Assembly (NCBI GenBank): GCA_003225595.1 | Contig: QIAR01000077.1 | Location: 1 to 39,570, forward strand | Reading direction: 5' to 3' | Length of the DNA stretch: 39,570 nucleotides | Source: Acidobacteriota bacterium | GTDB taxonomy: Bacteria; Acidobacteriota; Terriglobia; Terriglobales; Acidobacteriaceae | In this document: positions 16,715 to 26,632 of the stretch, in pieces | How positions within the stretch are numbered: the first letter of the stretch is position 1 | How the letters are laid out: every line of letters starts with the position of its first letter | Translations under genes and position numbers: made by a program | Notes under the pieces: generated by a model | What the model was told of the DNA's origin: nothing | What the model saw: the letters and a program-made list of their open reading frames with translations, nothing else | The model's database searches: none

Positions 16715-18750
16715 GAGTCGGCATTGATACTGGCGGAACGTTTACCGACCTGGTGGCCATCGATACGGCTTCATCACAGTGGTATCGCTCTAAAGTCTCT
16801 TCGATTGCCGGCGAGCCGCTGCGCGCAATCGTTCACGCTCTCGATTTGGCCGGGATCGATCCTGAGCAGATTGAAACGCTGATTCTGGGTACGACGGTAG
16901 GTACCAATGCTCTCCTCCAGCGGAGGGGTGCACGCGTCGCCTACATCACCAGTAAAGGATTCGAGGATGTCCCATTCATTCAACGGGGCAACCGCAAGTT
17001 TCACTATGACCTCCATTGGAGTAAGCCAAAGCCATTTCTCAATCGAAGAAATTGTTTTGGCATCGCCGAGCGAGTGGATTATCGCGGCGCAGTCGTGACT
17101 CCACTCGAGACACAGGAACTTGAGGCCCTCGGTGAGGAACTCGAAAAATTGTGCGCATCCGGCGATCTGCAGGCTGTCGCTGTCAACCTTCTTTTCTCAT
17201 ATTTGAATTCTTCGCATGAGGTAGCAGTAGGGAAGTGGCTGGAACAGAGATTTCCGCGATTATCGATTTCTCTATCGCATCAAGTGGCGTCCATCTGGCG
17301 TGAATACGAACGTGGGATCACCACTATTGCTGACGCCTACCTCAAACCATTGTTGCGCGAGTTTATTTCGGGTATCGATGGAGGGCTGCGCCGCAGTGGT
17401 TTTTGCGGAGGCTGGAGCCTGATGAAATCCAATGGTGGCACCCGGCTCGCTAAAGAAGCGGCGCACGAGCCTGTTCAGCTACTGCTTTCGGGTCTTGCCG
17501 GTGGCGTGATGGCGGGCAAGCATTTCGGGCTCGAAGCCGGATGCGACCTTATCACGCTTGACATGGGAGGCACCAGCTGTGACTTAGCTGTCATCACGGG
17601 TGGTCATGAGCGCTACGCGGCACAGTTCGACGTTGAGTTTGGCCTTCCACTCATCTTCCCGACGATTGAGCTCACTACGATTGGCGCGGGTGGCGGTTCT
17701 ATCGCATGGGTCGACCGAGGGGGCTTTCTCCGTGTCGGACCTCAGAGCGCATGCGCTGATCCCGGTCCTGCATGTTATGGGCAAGGAGGAGTGGAGCCTA
17801 CCGTAACCGATGCAAATCTCCTTCTGGGTCGCCTGAATCCGGACTACTTTCTTGGAGGCCAGGTACGACTAGACCCCGGAGCGGCAGCTAGTGCGGTGTC
17901 AGGTCTTGCGCTGAAGATGGGTATATCGAAGGAGGATGCGGCGCTTGCGATTATTGACATGGCAAATGAAAACATGGTGAATGCGATCCGGGTTCGTACG
18001 GTCGAGGTAGGGATCGATCCTCGCAGCTACTGTCTAGTAGCATTTGGTGGGGCCGGGGCTTTGCATGCCAGTGCCATTGCTCGACGACTTAAGATCCGTC
18101 GCGTCCTGATACCACCTCATCCCGGCCTTTGTTCTGCTTTTGGCGCTCTCATTGCCGATCTGCGGAGTGATCACGTGGCCACGGTATCCCTCAGGTCCAC
18201 TACGGTTCATGCGGGTGAACTTCGTGCTCATCTCGACCGACTTGCTGCCGCGGCGTGCAAGGAGCTTAAGGAGGAGGGGGTCGAGGGAAAGCTTCAGGTA
18301 ACGGCAAGGTTGGCCATGCGGTACGCTGGTCAGAATTACGAACATGAGGTCGAACTGCCCACGCTCGACATTACCGATCCCATGTTGCGTGATGCGTTCG
18401 GGCGATTCGAAGTGCTGCATGAGAAATTCTACGGATATCAGTTGGCGGGTGAAGTCATCGACATTGTGAATATTACCGTCAGCGCTGTTGACCCGAAGCA
18501 GCGGACCCTGCCGAGATTCGAACGCCATGCCACAAGTCGTCCCGCTGGTCTCCGTAAACTGCGGATGCGTTCTTCTGGGGAACTCACCGTTCCGGTTCAC
18601 CATCGTGACACGCTGCCGCCCAACTGGACAGGCGTCGGCCCCATGATTATCGAAGATGTCGACGCGACGGCCCTGATCGAAGTCGAGGATCGGGTTACGG
18701 TACTCGAAAGCGGGAGCCTGGTCATCGAAATCGCTAAGGAGCAGCCATGA
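16705..18750 (+). CDS. Hydantoinase/oxoprolinase family protein (HyuA-like 2)
   Basis: IRVGIDTGGTFTDLVAIDTASS, ITLDMGGTSCDLAVITGG, GAGGGSIAWVDRGGFLRVGPQSACADPGPACYG. GTG start at 16705. Confidence 0.92.
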   Translation: MAIRVGIDTGGTFTDLVAIDTASSQWYRSKVSSIAGEPLRAIVHALDLAGIDPEQIETLILGTTVGTNALLQRRGARVAYITSKGFEDVPFIQRGNRKFHYDLHWSKPKPFLNRRNCFGIAERVDYRGAVVTPLETQELEALGEELEKLCASGDLQAVAVNLLFSYLNSSHEVAVGKWLEQRFPRLSISLSHQVASIWREYERGITTIADAYLKPLLREFISGIDGGLRRSGFCGGWSLMKSNGGTRLAKEAAHEPVQLLLSGLAGGVMAGKHFGLEAGCDLITLDMGGTSCDLAVITGGHERYAAQFDVEFGLPLIFPTIELTTIGAGGGSIAWVDRGGFLRVGPQSACADPGPACYGQGGVEPTVTDANLLLGRLNPDYFLGGQVRLDPGAAASAVSGLALKMGISKEDAALAIIDMANENMVNAIRVRTVEVGIDPRSYCLVAFGGAGALHASAIARRLKIRRVLIPPHPGLCSAFGALIADLRSDHVATVSLRSTTVHAGELRAHLDRLAAAACKELKEEGVEGKLQVTARLAMRYAGQNYEHEVELPTLDITDPMLRDAFGRFEVLHEKFYGYQLAGEVIDIVNITVSAVDPKQRTLPRFERHATSRPAGLRKLRMRSSGELTVPVHHRDTLPPNWTGVGPMIIEDVDATALIEVEDRVTVLESGSLVIEIAKEQP

Positions 18751-19934
18751 AAGCCACCGCAAGTTCTTCTACTACTTCTGTGAATACATCTGCGGAGGTG
18801 TTTGCTTTCCGTAAGCAGTTCCCAATTTTTGAGAATAAGATTCACCTCGCAAGCAACTCGAAGGGCGCGCTGTGTCAAGCCGTGATCCTTGCCCATCAGG
18901 AGTACCTCGAGAGCTGGAAAAGAGATGGCGCGCCATGGCATACGTGGGTGGGAAGACACGAGAGCCTTCGAGCTTCGTTTGCGGAAATGATTGGGGCCAA
19001 ACTACATGAGGTTGCTGTGTGTCCGTCGGTGTCAGTGGCGCTATATTCGATCGCGTCCTGCTTGGATTGGCGTGAACGACCTGCGGTGGTTTTCGACGAC
19101 TTCAGTTTTCCATCGGTGACATATCTCTGGCATGCACAGGCGAGCCGCGGCGCCGAAATTCGTCGTGTTCATCCCGATGGGAATGGCGAAATTCCTCCTG
19201 AGGCATTCGATGCTGTTTTGGACGAACGTGTCCGCCTGGTATCGGTTGCTCACGTCTGTTACAAAAACGGTCACCGCCTAGATCTGCCTGCCATTGCCCG
19301 CAAGACGCACAACGCTGGTGCATGGCTGGTGGTAGACGATTACCAGAGCTCTGGAAGTCGTCCACTGAATGTGCGACAAACGGGAATCGACATTCTTACA
19401 ACTGGCACGGTCAAGTTCATGCTGGGTTCTGCGGGCGTCACCCTGCTTTATGTTCGGGAAGAGCTGTTGCCCGAACTCCATCCCACTCTCACTGGTTGGT
19501 TCGGGCAGAAGAATCCTGAAGATTTCCAGATTGACCGGCATATCGAGGCGCCAGATGCCGCGCGATTCCAAAATGGCACACCTGCGATTCCCGCGATATA
19601 CGACAGCCTTGCCGGAATTGAGCAAATAAAGTCAGTAGGCCTCAATACGATCGCGTCCTGGATTGATCAACTCACTGCGCTGTTGATGGACAGACTACAG
19701 GAAGAAGGATTCGTGCCCGCGACACCGAAAGATCCAGGGAAACGTGGACCCCAGGTGGCAATCCGTAGCTATGACATGGATGCGGCAGTTGCAGAATTAG
19801 CTCGTCGCAACATCTGCGTGACCAGTCGTGACGGGAATATCCGAATTGCATTTCACTACTACAACACTCCGGATGATATTGAGGTACTGATCGAAAACAT
19901 GAAACAAATGCCGAAACTCATGGTTCGACGATGA
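18747..19934 (+). CDS. Class-V aminotransferase-fold PLP enzyme 2
   Basis: FRKQFPIFENKIHLASNSKGAL..., Lys motif ILTTGTVKFMLGSAGVTLLYVRE; ATGA overlap with HyuA2. Confidence 0.87.
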   Translation: MKATASSSTTSVNTSAEVFAFRKQFPIFENKIHLASNSKGALCQAVILAHQEYLESWKRDGAPWHTWVGRHESLRASFAEMIGAKLHEVAVCPSVSVALYSIASCLDWRERPAVVFDDFSFPSVTYLWHAQASRGAEIRRVHPDGNGEIPPEAFDAVLDERVRLVSVAHVCYKNGHRLDLPAIARKTHNAGAWLVVDDYQSSGSRPLNVRQTGIDILTTGTVKFMLGSAGVTLLYVREELLPELHPTLTGWFGQKNPEDFQIDRHIEAPDAARFQNGTPAIPAIYDSLAGIEQIKSVGLNTIASWIDQLTALLMDRLQEEGFVPATPKDPGKRGPQVAIRSYDMDAAVAELARRNICVTSRDGNIRIAFHYYNTPDDIEVLIENMKQMPKLMVRR

Positions 19935-20011
19935 AAGGTTCTCAATCGTGATGCGCCGGCGTAGGCATCCCGTCTATCTTGACCACCTAGATATTCAAAG
20001 CGAGGATGTAA

Positions 20012-20401
20012 ATGCAAATTGAACGACTGAAACCCACCAACGTTTGGGACTCTACTCCCTACAAGTTTTCGCAAGCAATCCGTGTCCGCCAGTGTCAGGA
20101 TCTTCTATTTATCGCCGGGCAGACCGGGATGGACGACAAGGGGCAAATAGTGCAAGGCTTGGAGGCGCAAATCAGGCAATGCTTCGAGAATATCCGTCGG
20201 GTTGTCAATGGCGCCGGTGGCAGCATGGCGAACGTGATCAAGATAACCGGATACTTGCGGGACGTGGGTGCGCTGGAAACATATACCAAAATAGTGGCTG
20301 AGTTCTTCGGAGACAACCTTCCAGCGGCTACGGTTGTGCAAGTGACAGCTCTCGCGCTGGAGCCGTTGTTGGTAGAGGTAGACGCGGTGGCCGTGCTGTG
20401 A
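20012..20401 (+). CDS. RidA/YjgF/YER057c/UK114 family protein
   Basis: IRVRQCQDLLFIAGQTGMDDKGQIVQGLEAQIRQCFENIRRVVNGAGGSMANVIKITGYLRDV...ALEPLLVEVDAVAVL; GAGG RBS upstream. Confidence 0.9.
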   Translation: MQIERLKPTNVWDSTPYKFSQAIRVRQCQDLLFIAGQTGMDDKGQIVQGLEAQIRQCFENIRRVVNGAGGSMANVIKITGYLRDVGALETYTKIVAEFFGDNLPAATVVQVTALALEPLLVEVDAVAVL

Positions 20402-20436
20402 TTTATGCGCGCCGTTTCTACGCAGAAGCCAAATTT

Positions 20437-22449
20437 CTATTTCGCCTTCTCGTTGCCTCGTGGCAGTCGCTTATTAAACCAGTCAATCATGCGCAGATTG
20501 ACATCGAGCCGGTTCTCCGGAGCGTGGAACTGATGACCCTCGCCCGCGTACACCACCATTGATGTGGGCACGTGCAAGGTTTTCAGTGCGTGCCAGAACT
20601 CAAACGACTGAGGTGAGGGACACTCAGCGTCATATTGGCCAACGACGACCAATGTTGGCGTTTTCACATTCTTGATAAAGCTAATAGGCGAGCTGCGCGC
20701 ATACACGGCCGGGTCGTCGTACACGGATGCGCCGAAGTACGGGATCATCCACTGGTCGATCTCATTTTCTCCGTAATAACTCTGCCAGTTCATGATGCCC
20801 GCGCCGGCGACCGCGGCCGCAAAGCGGTTGGTCTGTGTGACCGCCCACATGGTCATGAAACCGCCGTAACTCCAGCCAGTTATTCCGAGGCGGCCCGGGT
20901 CGATGGGATATTCGCTGATCACCGTGTCCACGCCCCGCAGGATGTCGTTCAGATCGCCGTAACCGAAGTCCTTCACATTTGCCTGGGTGAATTCCTCGCC
21001 TTGCCCGTAGCTACCTCGCGGATTCGGAAAGAAAACGAAGTATCCCTGGCCCGACAACAAGATTGGTTCGTAGAAATGTTTGGGCCATGCAGACGTAAGG
21101 ACAGACGCCGGTCCGCCGTGCACGTCCACGACAAGTGGGTATTTCTTGGCCGGGTCGTAATCGAGCGGAAAGACCAACCACCCCTGCACATCGTAAGCAT
21201 CGCTTTTCCAGGACACACTTTCAGTTTTTCCCAATAAGGGCCGCACCGAGCTATTAACCGAGGTTAGAGGCTTCCAGGCGCCAATTGGTCCGGCAAAGAC
21301 TTCGGGCGGGTGAGTGAACGAACTGCTGACTGCAGCAGTCGTCACTCCGTCATGGGCAACCGAAAGACTTCCCATCCACATGTTGGCGTTAAGAAACTCG
21401 TTCCCCGACCACAGTTCTTCGATTTTGTCAGTCCCAACGTCGACCCGGGTCACGGCGCTCTTACCTCGAGAGTCCTGCACGAACAAAATCTGCGCCGGTG
21501 AAGTCCATGCGAGCCAACTCGCCGAGCCCCGCAGTTTGGGAGTGACATTGCGAGGTTCGCCGCCGCTGGCATTGATGATAAATACGTCGCCGCCGGTTGA
21601 CGCCTCATCGCTCATCAATCCAGCGATGAAGGCTATACTCTTGCCGTCTGGAGAGCAGCGCGGGATGGCGATTTGTAACGGCGGCTTGTAAATGGACGTC
21701 ATCTTGCCGCCGGCAGAAGGAAGCGTGTACAACTGCGCGATCCACCAGTTGTTTTCGCCTGAGCCAGGAGCGGAGGTAAGTGCGAACGCGCTTCCGTCCG
21801 GCGCCCAGTCATATTCGTAGACGTACATGTCGGGCGGCGAAACCACCTTCGTCTCGGAGGTAGCCAGGGTAACGACCGCGATTCTCTGCTCGGCAATTTG
21901 TTCGTCGAACTCTCCAACGCGCGGCGGGGAAGCCTCGAGCGGATCCGAACCACCTGACGCACCCTCCGTGAACAGCACCGCGATCTTCTTGCCGTCCGGT
22001 GACCAACGGGGATCGTCCAGGTAACCTGTGAGCGAAGTCACACGCTTCGGTTTACTTCCCGAGCAGTTGCCGAGGTATAGCTGAGGCGCTCCGGCTTTTT
22101 CGGCGTCCGAAACAAACACGATCTGCCGGCTATCCGGAGACCAGGCCACGTCATGTTCCCTGGCATCTTTCCCACTGGCGACGGTGATGCGCTTGGGCTG
22201 TGCCGTGTCGTTTCGCGACTTGCAATAGATTGCGGTATTGCGCGAAGGCGCGCCACTGGCGTCCCGCAATAGCTCTACCCACGCGACCTGCGCTCCGTCC
22301 GGGGAAATGGCGACCTGTTCGAAGTCGCGAACTTTCGCAAGAGCGTGCACTGCAGCCGTCACATCTGACATTTCGGCTCGCGCGGGAAATGCGGCAAGAG
22401 AAAACATCAGCAGGAAGGTCATGCGCAAGACGGCAGAGGTTCCATTCAT
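20437..22449 (-). CDS. S9 family serine peptidase (dipeptidyl/acylaminoacyl peptidase-like), secreted
   Basis: Signal peptide, beta-propeller-like N-terminus, catalytic LGITGWSYGGFMTMWAVTQ, D (VVGQYDAECP) and H (YAGEGHQFHAPEN). AAAAGGATAT before ATG. Confidence 0.92.
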   Translation of the reverse strand: MNGTSAVLRMTFLLMFSLAAFPARAEMSDVTAAVHALAKVRDFEQVAISPDGAQVAWVELLRDASGAPSRNTAIYCKSRNDTAQPKRITVASGKDAREHDVAWSPDSRQIVFVSDAEKAGAPQLYLGNCSGSKPKRVTSLTGYLDDPRWSPDGKKIAVLFTEGASGGSDPLEASPPRVGEFDEQIAEQRIAVVTLATSETKVVSPPDMYVYEYDWAPDGSAFALTSAPGSGENNWWIAQLYTLPSAGGKMTSIYKPPLQIAIPRCSPDGKSIAFIAGLMSDEASTGGDVFIINASGGEPRNVTPKLRGSASWLAWTSPAQILFVQDSRGKSAVTRVDVGTDKIEELWSGNEFLNANMWMGSLSVAHDGVTTAAVSSSFTHPPEVFAGPIGAWKPLTSVNSSVRPLLGKTESVSWKSDAYDVQGWLVFPLDYDPAKKYPLVVDVHGGPASVLTSAWPKHFYEPILLSGQGYFVFFPNPRGSYGQGEEFTQANVKDFGYGDLNDILRGVDTVISEYPIDPGRLGITGWSYGGFMTMWAVTQTNRFAAAVAGAGIMNWQSYYGENEIDQWMIPYFGASVYDDPAVYARSSPISFIKNVKTPTLVVVGQYDAECPSPQSFEFWHALKTLHVPTSMVVYAGEGHQFHAPENRLDVNLRMIDWFNKRLPRGNEKAK

Positions 22450-22485
22450 ATATCCTTTTGATCCCTTTAGTGGGGCGAACCCCGG

Positions 22486-24566
22486 CTTTCATTTTTACAA
22501 CTCCGACCGACGCTAAGAAGTCAAAGTAATTGGCGAACTCTTCAACTGGAATAGGTTCGAATTCGTCGCTGACCAGATCACGGATCTCGGCCACGGTTCG
22601 CCCGCCATCGACGAAATTAAGAGCTTCATACATCACGTAATGACCGCGGCGCGCCAGCGGAATTTTGCTGTCGAAATGTTCATCGCCGGTCTTATCGGCG
22701 AGCCACCATCGCCCGTACTCGGGCCGGTAGAAGTTGACCGGTCCGCGAATTGCCATGTTGCGTTCCGGAACCCTACTGTCTGCTGCCGCTGAAGCCGCCG
22801 CGTCCGCTCCCGATGCTGCCGGCATGCGGTTGGTCGCAAGCTTTTCTTCTTCGCGAAGTGTGGCAAGCGCTTTAGACAGCTCCTCCTTTTCGCCACCCTT
22901 CCCTACGAGTTCTGTTAGGGACTGCAAGGCTTGGGCTTCACGCGCGTAATCCAGATGCAGAAATGCTTGTGCATCGCGCCTCGCCTCCGGCAAGTGGGCA
23001 TTCTGCAACAGCGAGTGTGCCCGCAACTCATTCTCTGCAAGACGCGCTTTCGCCTTGGCGACGGCATTGTCGATGTAAGCAGGAAGGTCGGCCGCCGTAG
23101 CTGAGGCGATTGCATAGGCTGACGCTGCCGCAACTATCACCCCGCGGCGCATTTGGGTTCGGATCTCCAACTTCAGGAGTGTCCAGCTGCGTTCCCAGAA
23201 AGACGTCGGGGAAGTCGCCCAACAGGATTGCCGGAATGCCGATGCTTGCCTCACCCGCATCTTCGTGGTCGCTCGGTCCCCAGAAGAGCTCGACGTTGTA
23301 CCGGTAGTCGCTACGGCTGCCGAGGGGGTCAAACGTGGGATCGAGAAAACCCTCGGAAGGGCGCGGCCCGAGAAGGTCAGCATGGCGTATGGAGATCGTA
23401 TTCTTTGTTCCCATGTCTTCGATCAAACTCTGAACAACGTCATCAAGAAAGGTCGGGTGCGAATAGGGCGCACGAAACAGGTGCGCGACCGCCTTCGTTC
23501 GCTGCTGGTCATAGCCGATCATGTCCACGTTGATCATCGCGAGAATGTGCTGAGCGTCCTCTGGGTGGGCGTGGAAATGCGAGATGATTCCGAAATGTTC
23601 TGGGCCCCACATGAATCGAATAGTTCTACGTGGCCGGGGTAGTTGCTGCGCCTGAATCAGGCCGTTCAGAACGCGCGCCACCTCCATGGTGCAGCCTACG
23701 CCCGTCAGATTATTTCCGCCGCCGGCATTGCGGTCATTGGTGTGTGCATATACAAGAACTGCAGGCAGACGAGGGTCCTGGCCGGGAATCTCGGCGCGCA
23801 CTTCCGGGTATTCGCCGTTGCCGATATCGGCTTCGACGTCGGCCTGCACAACCAGAGGCTCCCCGGCTGCGAGGCGCTTGCGTAAGGATTCGCCGACACG
23901 ATTCGACAAGGAAAACGCAAACGTCGTCTGCTCGCCGTGGGGTCCTTCCCACGGCTTGGGTTCCTGAAAACCTACCAGGTCGGGATAGTCCGCAGCGTCT
24001 ATGTCGCGATCGATCACGATGCCGAGGGCCTTGTGCTCCCATACGGCCCGCCGCAGCACGACGCTGAGCGGGCCAGTAGCCAAGACGATTTTGCCTTCGA
24101 CTTGTCGGCCCGCATACTCCTCTTCCCGTGTGCCCGTCCCTACGTCTATCAATGGGGCGCTCACGTTCGCATTCCGGCTCAGTCGAGCCAGGTAGACGCG
24201 GTGTGCGGCGAAGCTGGCCAGTAGCTCCTTTTGGGGCCTTTCAAGCCACAGTTCTGCCCGATGCGCTTCCCAGTATGGTTCTGTCCGGAACGCCCACACA
24301 TACGTTTTACCGTCGGAAGGAAATCGCTCAATCTCGGCGTTTGCCAGTCCTACCCTGCGGGCCTCAAGCAGGAGATAGTTCGCGATTTGGTCGGCCCCCG
24401 CCGATGGCGCAAATCCGGAAAACTGGGTCAAGTTCCGGAAGTCGCCGAACGGGCGCTGTCCGGAGACGTTCGCGCGGATCATACGATACGCTTCCGGCGA
24501 CAGTATTTGTCCTTGAGTTGCCGAGCCCACCAGAAGGAAGATCGCCACTAGCCACGCGTTTTTCAT
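22486..24566 (-). pseudogene. M28-like peptidase with C-terminal PqqD-like segment, copy 1, frameshifted
   Basis: Two overlapping frames (24695-23028 and 23383-22151) together align by eye with the intact 728-aa copy at 33566-35752. The frame changes near 23155-23162 (DTPEVGDP|TQMRRG). Start ATG at 24566 (MKNAWLVAIFLLVGSATQGQ). Confidence 0.75.
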
Positions 24567-24589
24567 TTGCAATCCAGGAATTGATCTCC

Positions 24590-25690
24590 TTACCTTCGTT
24601 GCCGCGTTGACGTCAAGTTCAGCAATTCGTGGCCGCACATTGAAAAGTGAGCGGTTGCGGCCGATTTCGTATAGTAAAGCGTCGACGTCTTCCAAGTGTT
24701 GTACAGATGCAGCGACACCCGAAGGCCGTCATGCCGTGAAGACACGACGATTCCTTGCTTAGCCAACAGTTCGCACATCTCCGCTGCAGCCGTGCAGCGG
24801 ATCACCACAAGAGGTCCAACGGTGGTTGGCGGTGTTTTGAGGGAGAGACCCAGCGAGGCAAGACCTTGCAGAAGATATTGCGTAAGCGACGCGACATGAG
24901 CTGCGATGGCCTCACGACCGACATCCTCGATCAATGCCAGACTTCTTTTCGCGGCGTAGATGTTGGGAATTGGCGGAGAGCCTCCTTCGAACTTCCGCGC
25001 GGTGGGTGCCCGATCCAGGTGTTTAACATCAAACGCAAATGGCTGCCGCTGCGCGAACCATCCCGTCATGGTCGGGATCAAGGTGTCTTGTAATTCTTTG
25101 CGGACGTAAAGGAAGGCTAACCTAGGCGGGCCCAGCAAGTATTTCAAAGTGCCGGTCACATAAAAATCCACTCCGATAGCACGAACATCAATGGGGCGCG
25201 TGCCACAATCCTGGTAATCATCCATTAAGAACCAAGCGCCCTCGCGGTGGGCTTTCTCGACAATTTCTCTCACAGGAGATCGATACCCATTGCTGAAGCA
25301 GATGTGAGTCACGCCTACAATACGCGTGGGGCGGTCGATGCTCCGTTCATAGGCGGAGAAAGGTATAGTGTCACCTTCTGCACGTACAAACTCCACTTCC
25401 GCGCCACGCTCCTGCTGGGCCAGCCATACGTGGCCGATAGTGGGAAATTCAAATTCGCCGAGGACGACCTCGGGCCAAGTGTGAGAGTCGAAGGCGCTGG
25501 CAATCGAGCCGATCGCAGCTGTCTTCGACCCAGAGATCCTAAGGCGAGCCGTACCGATGCCAGCTTTCCAGGTAATCCCGGAAGCCTTGTTCCACGGCAT
25601 CCGACAAGGCTCCCTGAGAGCAACTATTCAAGTAGATGTTCTCGCGAAGTAGAGGAAACCGGGAACGGACTTGCTTTAACGCATCGTCGC
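24590..25690 (-). pseudogene. Class-V aminotransferase-fold PLP enzyme 3, disrupted
   Basis: N-terminal piece ALKQVRSRFPLLRENIYLNSCSQGALSDAVEQGFRDYLESWHRYGSP ends at TAG (25541-25539). The rest, IGSIASAFDSHTWPEVVLGEFEFPTIGHVW...VTGTLKYLLGPPRLAFLYVRK, continues in another frame, with about 27 residues missing relative to PLP enzyme 2. Confidence 0.8.
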
Positions 25691-25733
25691 CTCGCAACGC
25701 CCCCCTTTTTGCATAGATCCGTCACGCCATCCC

Positions 25734-26459
25734 TTACAGAAACCGCACGTCACGGCGGGCGAGATCGAGTACCTTCTGCTTCCCTCCGATGATGTGTTCG
25801 CGCATGAGCCGCCGGGCAAGCTCAGGATCGTTGCGCAAGATGGCTCGAAGGATGCCCATGTGTTCCCGCGCCGGAATCTCTCCGTAGTAACGCACGTCAA
25901 TCGCGTCAGTGGCCGCAAACATGATGCGCTCCGTTTGTGCGCGCATTTGCGCTACGGCTCTTACCAGCAAAGCATTGTGGGTCAGTCGAGCGATGCCGAG
26001 ATGGAAAGCGGTGTCAGCCTCGATGAACGCGCCGAATTCTCCCTCACGTTCGGCGCGGAAGCAGGCGGATGATTCCAACTCCGCAAGTGCCTGCGGCGGA
26101 ATCTTGGCGCCACATAAGAGTTCGGCGCAAGCACACTCGACGGCGGCACGGTATTCGTAAACATCGTTCATTCCCTGAATCGTGAGCTGCGTCACGAAAT
26201 AGCCGCGATTGGCGATGATCCGGACCAGTTCTTCTTCTTGCAGCCGTACGGCCGCCTCGCGCACCGGAGTACGGCTCGCCGTGTACTTGTGCGCCAGATC
26301 CTTCTCGGTGAATGCCTGACCAGGCCGCAGGACTCCGGTAATGATGTCTTTTTTCAGAGCGGCGTAAACCCGTTCGGTCAGAGGTAACTTTGGTTCACTT
26401 ACAGGCAGGGTAGAGGCCACCGGACCCTTGGTCTCCGCACGTCGAGAGGCAGCTTTCAT
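25734..26459 (-). CDS. GntR family (FCD/FadR-type) transcriptional regulator B
   Basis: LTERVYAALKKDIITGVLRPGQAFTEKDLAHKYTASRTPVREAAVRLQEEELVRIIANRGYFVTQLT; closely resembles GntR-A throughout the wHTH. Confidence 0.92.
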   Translation of the reverse strand: MKAASRRAETKGPVASTLPVSEPKLPLTERVYAALKKDIITGVLRPGQAFTEKDLAHKYTASRTPVREAAVRLQEEELVRIIANRGYFVTQLTIQGMNDVYEYRAAVECACAELLCGAKIPPQALAELESSACFRAEREGEFGAFIEADTAFHLGIARLTHNALLVRAVAQMRAQTERIMFAATDAIDVRYYGEIPAREHMGILRAILRNDPELARRLMREHIIGGKQKVLDLARRDVRFL

Positions 26460-26480
26460 AAGTCCAGTGCCAGCGCGAGG

Positions 26481-26536
26481 AGTATAGCAAGATCGTATGC
26501 ATACATAAAGTATACAAGTAAGATTATCGTTGACAT
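26481..26536. promoter_or_regulatory. Divergent regulatory region between GntR-B and TonB receptor B with GTATAC-type repeats
   Basis: GATTATCGTTGACAT (26522-26536) is the reverse complement of the 15-mer at 2203-2217. GTATAC at 26510-26515, palindrome GTATGCATAC at 26495-26504, AGTATAG at 26481-26487. TTGACA (26530-26535) with a 17-bp spacer to TAGTTT (26553-26558) could serve the TonB gene. Confidence 0.65.
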
Positions 26537-26632
26537 GGCAGACGACTGGTGTTAGTTTCCCGGCGGTTAGCTGGAGTTGTGAACTGCTTGTCGCTGCGCG
26601 GCCCGCGTTGGACTGCGCCGAGGGGGCGAATT

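Noticed and set aside
18034-18762. 242-aa minus-strand ORF
   Set aside because: Antisense to HyuA2 with no recognisable domain.
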